This document shows, one piece after another, positions 59,501 through 64,000 of a stretch of 64,000 nt of DNA (positions within the stretch are counted from its first letter, which is position 1; each line of letters starts with the position of its first letter). This DNA is from Papiliotrema nemorosa (taxonomy: Eukaryota > Basidiomycota > Tremellomycetes > Tremellales > Rhynchogastremaceae). Location of the stretch: the NCBI GenBank assembly GCA_032158125.1, contig JASKOT010000005.1, positions 620,001 through 684,000 on the forward strand, given 5' to 3'. The position numbers and the translations under genes were made by a program. The notes beneath the pieces are model-generated. The model was not told where the DNA came from and made no database searches. It was given only the letters and a program-made list of their open reading frames with translations.

Positions 59501-61690
59501 TCTTGTTTTCCCTGCACCACCATTGAGCCGCCTCTTCATCGCACGTATCATCGAACCAACGCCGACTCATCTCTACATACAGGCTGCGCCTGTGGAAACA
59601 ACCATCTCAAAAGTGGCAGGAAGGACTTTGGTCGTGATCTACGCCAGATCTGGAGATCCTCGGCATCTGGTAAGCCCTCCTTCTGGTGCTACACCTTCTT
59701 CGGGACCCCAAGATTTCACACACGGGGTAAGCGTGACCAGGTGTGAAGTTGTTTCTTCGACTCTACGATGATGGGTTCTGGAATTGATCGAATGCTGATT
59801 TGAGTTTCAGCACAAACCGCCTCACCCCTCCCCTTTGAATACCCCATCATCGACATCCATCACCATCAAGGATCCTTTCCGCGGTCAAGACGTGTGATAT
59901 CTTGTGAGTCTGCCTTCCATGTTCGGTATCATTCTGGCTCTTCGGGTCGGACAAGGACCATGCGGAGGAGTGATGGGCGGGCTTTGGAGAGTGACGACGC
60001 CGAGTGATGAGCGATCACTTGGGTGGTCCGTTGATGGGACCTGTTTGAGCACACGATCGTCCCCATTCCTTCCAATCCATTCCGCGTCCGACATCGCTTC
60101 TTCATCTCGACACTCAACAATCTTCACACCTCTCATTCCCTCTCATTCCTTGACCCAGACAGCATGGACCGAAGGCTGACCTAGATTCATCGCGTCTCCC
60201 TCCTATCCCTTCCTATCCCTCTTATCCCTCTTATCCTACTCCAACTTCCCCATTAATGAAATAATTGACTACGCGTCAACCACCCTGTACACCACTTCTC
60301 ACTCCTTCGGTCTGCGTCGCTCAATCGCTGGCTCCGCCACGGCACCCTGCGGACACATCAACTCGCATTGTCTCATCGACAATAACATCACGATACACCA
60401 CTTGACATCCGCAGACTGCCGCTTTCTGGTCTAGCCGAGATCGACTAGGAACAAGCGAGAAAGGGATTCACTTGTCGCGCCAACCTTGGTCAGTAGACTA
60501 GCAATCGACACTGGTGAGTAAAGCTTCTCAGACTACTATTCGATCCCCTTTGATTTCGCCGTCTTTTCCCTCGCCGCGGTCGTCTCCAGAGATATCCATG
60601 GTCTTGTGATGTTTGCATCTTCGGATTTTTTTTCCCACGCACAGAAGGTCTTCGATCGCTATCTCCCCTCCTGCGTTCCTGACCCTTGTGCAAAGGTGAT
60701 GAATTATCGTCGCGAGCGTTTGTTCTTGGAGCCAAGAAGATCAGCAGGTCCTCACCGGGCAACACTGCACAGTGAGGGAAGCAAGAGGCAGAACACACAG
60801 GTGTACTGCGGACTGTGGATGGACGATCTCCAAACTTTTCCCACGCTATCGTTGTTGTCCTCTGCCTCGAAAATGGCATCTTGTGGTGCATCGGTGTGAT
60901 CGCCGATGATACCAAGGGGAAAGAGATCAAATAAGACAAACATATCATCATCATCGGACTCCCCTTGATGGTCGATTCGGCACTGGATGTCGTCGATTGC
61001 TGCGGAATAGTAGAGCCTTCTCGGGCAGGTGGATACCTGAACCTTCTATGCTGCGTATAAAGCCTCGTCGTGGGGGGCCGCATCTCCCTCGTCACCTCTT
61101 CTGCCAATTTCGCGGGCTGGTTCAGCTCGGTCGGTATCGTTAGACGCGTTGATCGACACATCTGGAACTTTTCCGCCTCTCCTTTCACAGCTTCCCCCCT
61201 TTGACTCGGAATGACGCTCAGAGACTGAAGCTGATCAATTGTAGCTTTCCTCTCCCATTTATACATCGTTGCCTGCATCGTTGCTCGTCGTCGCTATCAA
61301 AAGAGGTGAGTTGGGATGACTGCTGGTTGATATACGTCATTCCCCCCTCCCAGGACGCGTATTTGAATAAATAATTTTGGCCAAATTGCCCCTTTCCCAC
61401 CATTGGGCGTCTGAGAAGAACACTCCCCCCCTCTTCGTCTCCAATGTCATCCCTTTTCCCTCTACAGTCTACATCGCCCTTCACCCCCTCCTTCCCGGTC
61501 CCCATCATGCTCCTTTCTACTCTACTCTACACTGCTCCGTGATCGACGACCATGCTGTATCGATAGACCCCCCGCGCTGACTTTCGCTTCCAGACTTCTC
61601 TCGACGCGACATACGTAATCCAACCTGCTCACTTTCCGCCCACCAACTCTACCTCGCAATCTCTTGTATCGATAATCCATCTTCCCCAAT
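59500..61690 (+). promoter_or_regulatory. Probable multiply spliced 5' leader of the CBM21 gene
   Basis: Three good introns on the plus strand lie in a non-coding stretch before the CBM21 start: 59670-59810 (GTAAGC to TTTCAG), 59904-60184 (GTGAGT; branch GGCTGAC; CTAG) and 60514-61593 (GTGAGT; branch GCGCTGAC; TTCCAG). The retained parts are C/T-rich. Together they imply a transcript starting upstream of 59670 and reaching the ATG at 61691. The transcription start is not visible. No long coding frame survives splicing. Confidence 0.5.
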
Positions 61691-64000
61691 ATGCCTTACG
61701 CTACTCCTACCTCACCTATCCCATCCCCGGCCAAAGATACGCACAATCGAAAGGCTTGGCTCAGTCCGCCAACCCACGTTGAAGATATGGAAGCAGGTCC
61801 TTCTTACACTTCCGGTCCGATGCCCGGTATCCCTCGACGTGCATCTTCCCAAACGACTTCTGCCTCTACGTCTGGTCACTCTACTCCTCGTCGCGTGCTG
61901 TCCCCAGCGACATCGCGTCGACCGAGCGCGAGTGGGTCATCCCAAGCGTTTGCCGCCAGTCGACCTATGGAAGGTTTGCCCCGAAGGAGCAGTAGCGGCC
62001 ACGGTACATTTGGCGTGACGGGTTTGCCCTCTACCACCAACGGAGAGGGAAGTCTGGGGTTGAAGCTGCATCCGTCTCCTACAAAGGCACCCATCATGCA
62101 ACGGGGCGCCCAGGATTCAATCAGCTCGACATCGACCGTCGACTCTGTGTTACCTACGACTCCGGACGACGAACCGAAAGAACTTCCCATGTCGTATCCT
62201 TCCAAACCTCAGATAGCCGAAACGTCGTCGACCCCTACCTCCTCCATACCCTTCCCTTCATTCGAGCCTCCCATCCTGAAATCTGTCCCGATACCTCATC
62301 GCACATTATCTCAAACGGCTCCAAGTCGTCCAACCCTAGTGACATCACGCAGGGCTTCTGGTTTGGGGCATCATAGAGGCAATGGTCCACAAGGTGGTTC
62401 GTTACAAATCCCTTTTCCCACTTCGGCTTCCACATCGCACATCCCTGGTCAACCTGGCAGTACGGCTTCAAGCAACAACTTGTTACGACCTACAGCAAGT
62501 ATGATCAGAAAGAAATCTGGGGAAGTGGTCAAACCCTCTCTCAAGATCCGATCCATGTCGACGCCCGACTTGTCGCGACAAGGAGACGGAGAGCCCAAAA
62601 CGCCTGTACACGAAGATACGAGAGGCTTCCCCGACGAGCGAAGCAAATCGGTCCGATTTGCCGACGGTGACGATGGAGATCCTCAAGCACTGGAGAGAGT
62701 GGTCCTATTCTTGCGGGAACAAAGACCGACAGCAGTCGGCAAGGCTGCGGATCCCGATCATGTCGGACCCGTCACCGATACCGAAACGGAGGCCGATGAC
62801 ACGGACGCTTCTGATTTCGTTCAATTCCGAACTCGACGAAATGCTGCAGCTCGAGCGGCAGACGAGCAAGGGCAGATTATGCTCGAAGGCGGTAGTCGAG
62901 TCCCGCGTCTGCGCTTTGACTTTTCGCCCGATGCGAGGGGCAGCTTGGACGGCGAAAACGTCATTGTTGAACGAGTAGAGCTCATCAATGGTCCCGGACC
63001 TCTGTGCATGAGGGGAACGATCATCGCAAGGAACTTGGCATTCCAGAAGTGGATCAGCGTGAGATTTACGCTAGACCATTGGCAGTGAGTACACGAAAAC
63101 TTTGGCAAAGATTGACCGCTGACATCAGAACTCGATCCGAGGTCTCGGCCGAACACGTCACGCATATTCCAGCCTCTACAACTGGAGACCAAGGTTGGGA
63201 TCGATTCTCCTTCACCATCAAATTGGAAGACTTCAAGCGCAAGATCGAGGAGAGGCAGTTAGTGCTATGTGTGCGATACTCTATCGGTGATCAGGAATGG
63301 TGGGACTCGAACAGCGGCATGAACTACAGCTTTACCTTCCGAAAAGGTCCGCCTCGTCGACCAACGCGTGTCTCTGGTCCGCCGGCTCTTGGAGGTCAAT
63401 ACACGGCGACTACGACCATTGCCGGTCTGAGACAACGAAGCTCGTCGCCGTCCTCGGAGATCAGCAAGGCCTTCGGAGTGGCTTCTACCACCGCACAGCC
63501 AACCGGTCCTCGGAACTGGGTCTTTCCAAAGTATGCCGCGCAACACATGGGTGACTCCACGACACGAAGCGAATCGCCCGTACCATCGGCCGCACCTCCT
63601 ACCGCGTACAAGATTCCTGCTCCTCCCGACGTCCACACCCATCTCTCTCTATCGAAATACTGCGCTCCATCGCCACCCCAATCTCCACCCACGGAGACGG
63701 GATTTTCACTCGTTGCGCTTGACGGTAGCGCTGTGCTTGAATCGCCAAACCCTTCCGCCGAGACCAAGGTGGTTGAGATGAACCTGATGGGTGGACAATT
63801 TGCCACGCTCAGTCCACCCCCTGCATCGACCACCCATGAACGACGATCGAGCTGGAATGGTGAGAGTGGGTCTTGGGAGTCGTTCGCTCAGGTCATGGAC
63901 AACTTGGGCGACGAGGAGACTACTCCCAATACGTCGACTGATGGAGACTCGACCCCAATCGCCCCCGGTTCCCAGTCACCTACGACCAAGTCGGGCTCCA
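61691..64000 (+). CDS. Glycogen-targeting PP1 regulatory subunit (CBM21), partial
   Basis: Regulatory subunit that brings protein phosphatase 1 to glycogen, Gac1/PPP1R3 type. Long Ser/Pro-rich N-terminus from MPYATPTSPIPSPAKDTHNR. The PP1-docking RVxF motif is present as RSKSVRFADGDD at about 62640. The CBM21 domain runs from about 62915 to 63340: PRLRFDFSPDARG, VERVELINGPGPLCMRGTII, ARNLAFQKWISVRFTLDHWQ, then across intron 63085-63128 TRSEVSAEHV, VRYSIGDQEWWDSNSGMNYS and FTFRKG. The WWDSN...NY pattern binds polysaccharide. A disordered tail continues past the window end without a stop, so the C-terminus is missing here. Confidence 0.9.

Noticed and set aside
59355..59771. 138-codon plus-strand frame in the leader region
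   Set aside because: It has no ATG at its start, shows no family signature and is cut by a strong intron donor at 59670.
60490..61278. 262-codon minus-strand frame
   Set aside because: Residues look random (Arg/Ser/Pro-rich, no motif), it overlaps the long plus-strand intron, and no splice-compatible partner exists.

Overview
The window is a gene-dense nuclear segment of a basidiomycete yeast, most likely Tremellomycetes (Cryptococcus/Kwoniella-like). The evidence is internal: almost every gene is cut by many very short introns (about 40-60 nt) with GTGAGT/GTAAGT/GTATGT donors and CTGAC/CTGAT branch sites just before the AG acceptor. Genes lie on both strands with short spacers. The set includes an ER GRP94 ending in HDEL, a complex I subunit and a tRNA with a short intron after the anticodon, all of which fit such a fungus. 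The species is inferred, not proven.

Layout. 28-2119 (+) secreted GH18 chitinase-like protein. 2633-8399 (+) paladin-type protein with three phosphatase-like repeats. 8496-11076 (-) NAF1, H/ACA snoRNP assembly factor. 11325-11410 (-) intron-containing tRNA-Trp(CCA). 11528-12326 (-) NR2C2AP-like F5/8C-type protein. 12597-13656 (+) SOD-like mitochondrial ribosomal protein. 13831-16849 (+) ER Hsp90/GRP94. 16908-17795 (-) isochorismatase-family hydrolase. 18066-20108 (-) Bfr1-like. 20369-25319 (-) WDR7/rabconnectin-3-beta-like. 25588-26274 (-) NDUFB9-like LYR protein. 26644-27532 (+) Pof1/NMNAT-like. 27692-30454 (-) intronless 920-aa mitochondrial helical-repeat-like protein. 30725-33351 (-) Zn2Cys6 factor. 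33743-35288 (+) Edc1/PNRC-like decapping activator. 36237-37493 (-) BTB protein with an in-frame TGA. 38036-41376 (+) SYF1. 41579-44324 (+) PAXBP1/GCFC. 44399-46225 (-) conserved protein of unknown function. 46596-47193 (-) histone H3. 47606-50015 (-) CDC45. 50480-54126 (+) phospholipase D. 54538-55470 (+) intronless orphan. 55754-57144 (+) DP1/Yop1/REEP-like membrane protein. 57145 to about 59500 has no convincing gene. From there to 61690 lies what looks like a multiply spliced 5' leader of the last gene, 61691 to beyond 64000 (+), a CBM21 glycogen-targeting subunit of PP1.

Most genes are housekeeping and form no obvious operon-like system. Two spliceosome genes (SYF1, PAXBP1) sit in tandem, and CDC45/PLD, BTB/SYF1, Zn2Cys6/Edc1-like, NDUFB9/NMNAT and NR2C2AP/mS42-43 are divergent pairs sharing short promoters. 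I saw no transposon, CRISPR array, viral gene or biosynthetic cluster. The most notable oddities are the in-frame TGA inside the BTB domain, the paladin repeat with Cys replaced by Asp, a stop-free 51-nt intron in SYF1, an isolated stem-loop followed by a T-run in the gene-free stretch, the spliced leader with an intron of about 1.1 kb, and the conserved unknown at 44399-46225.
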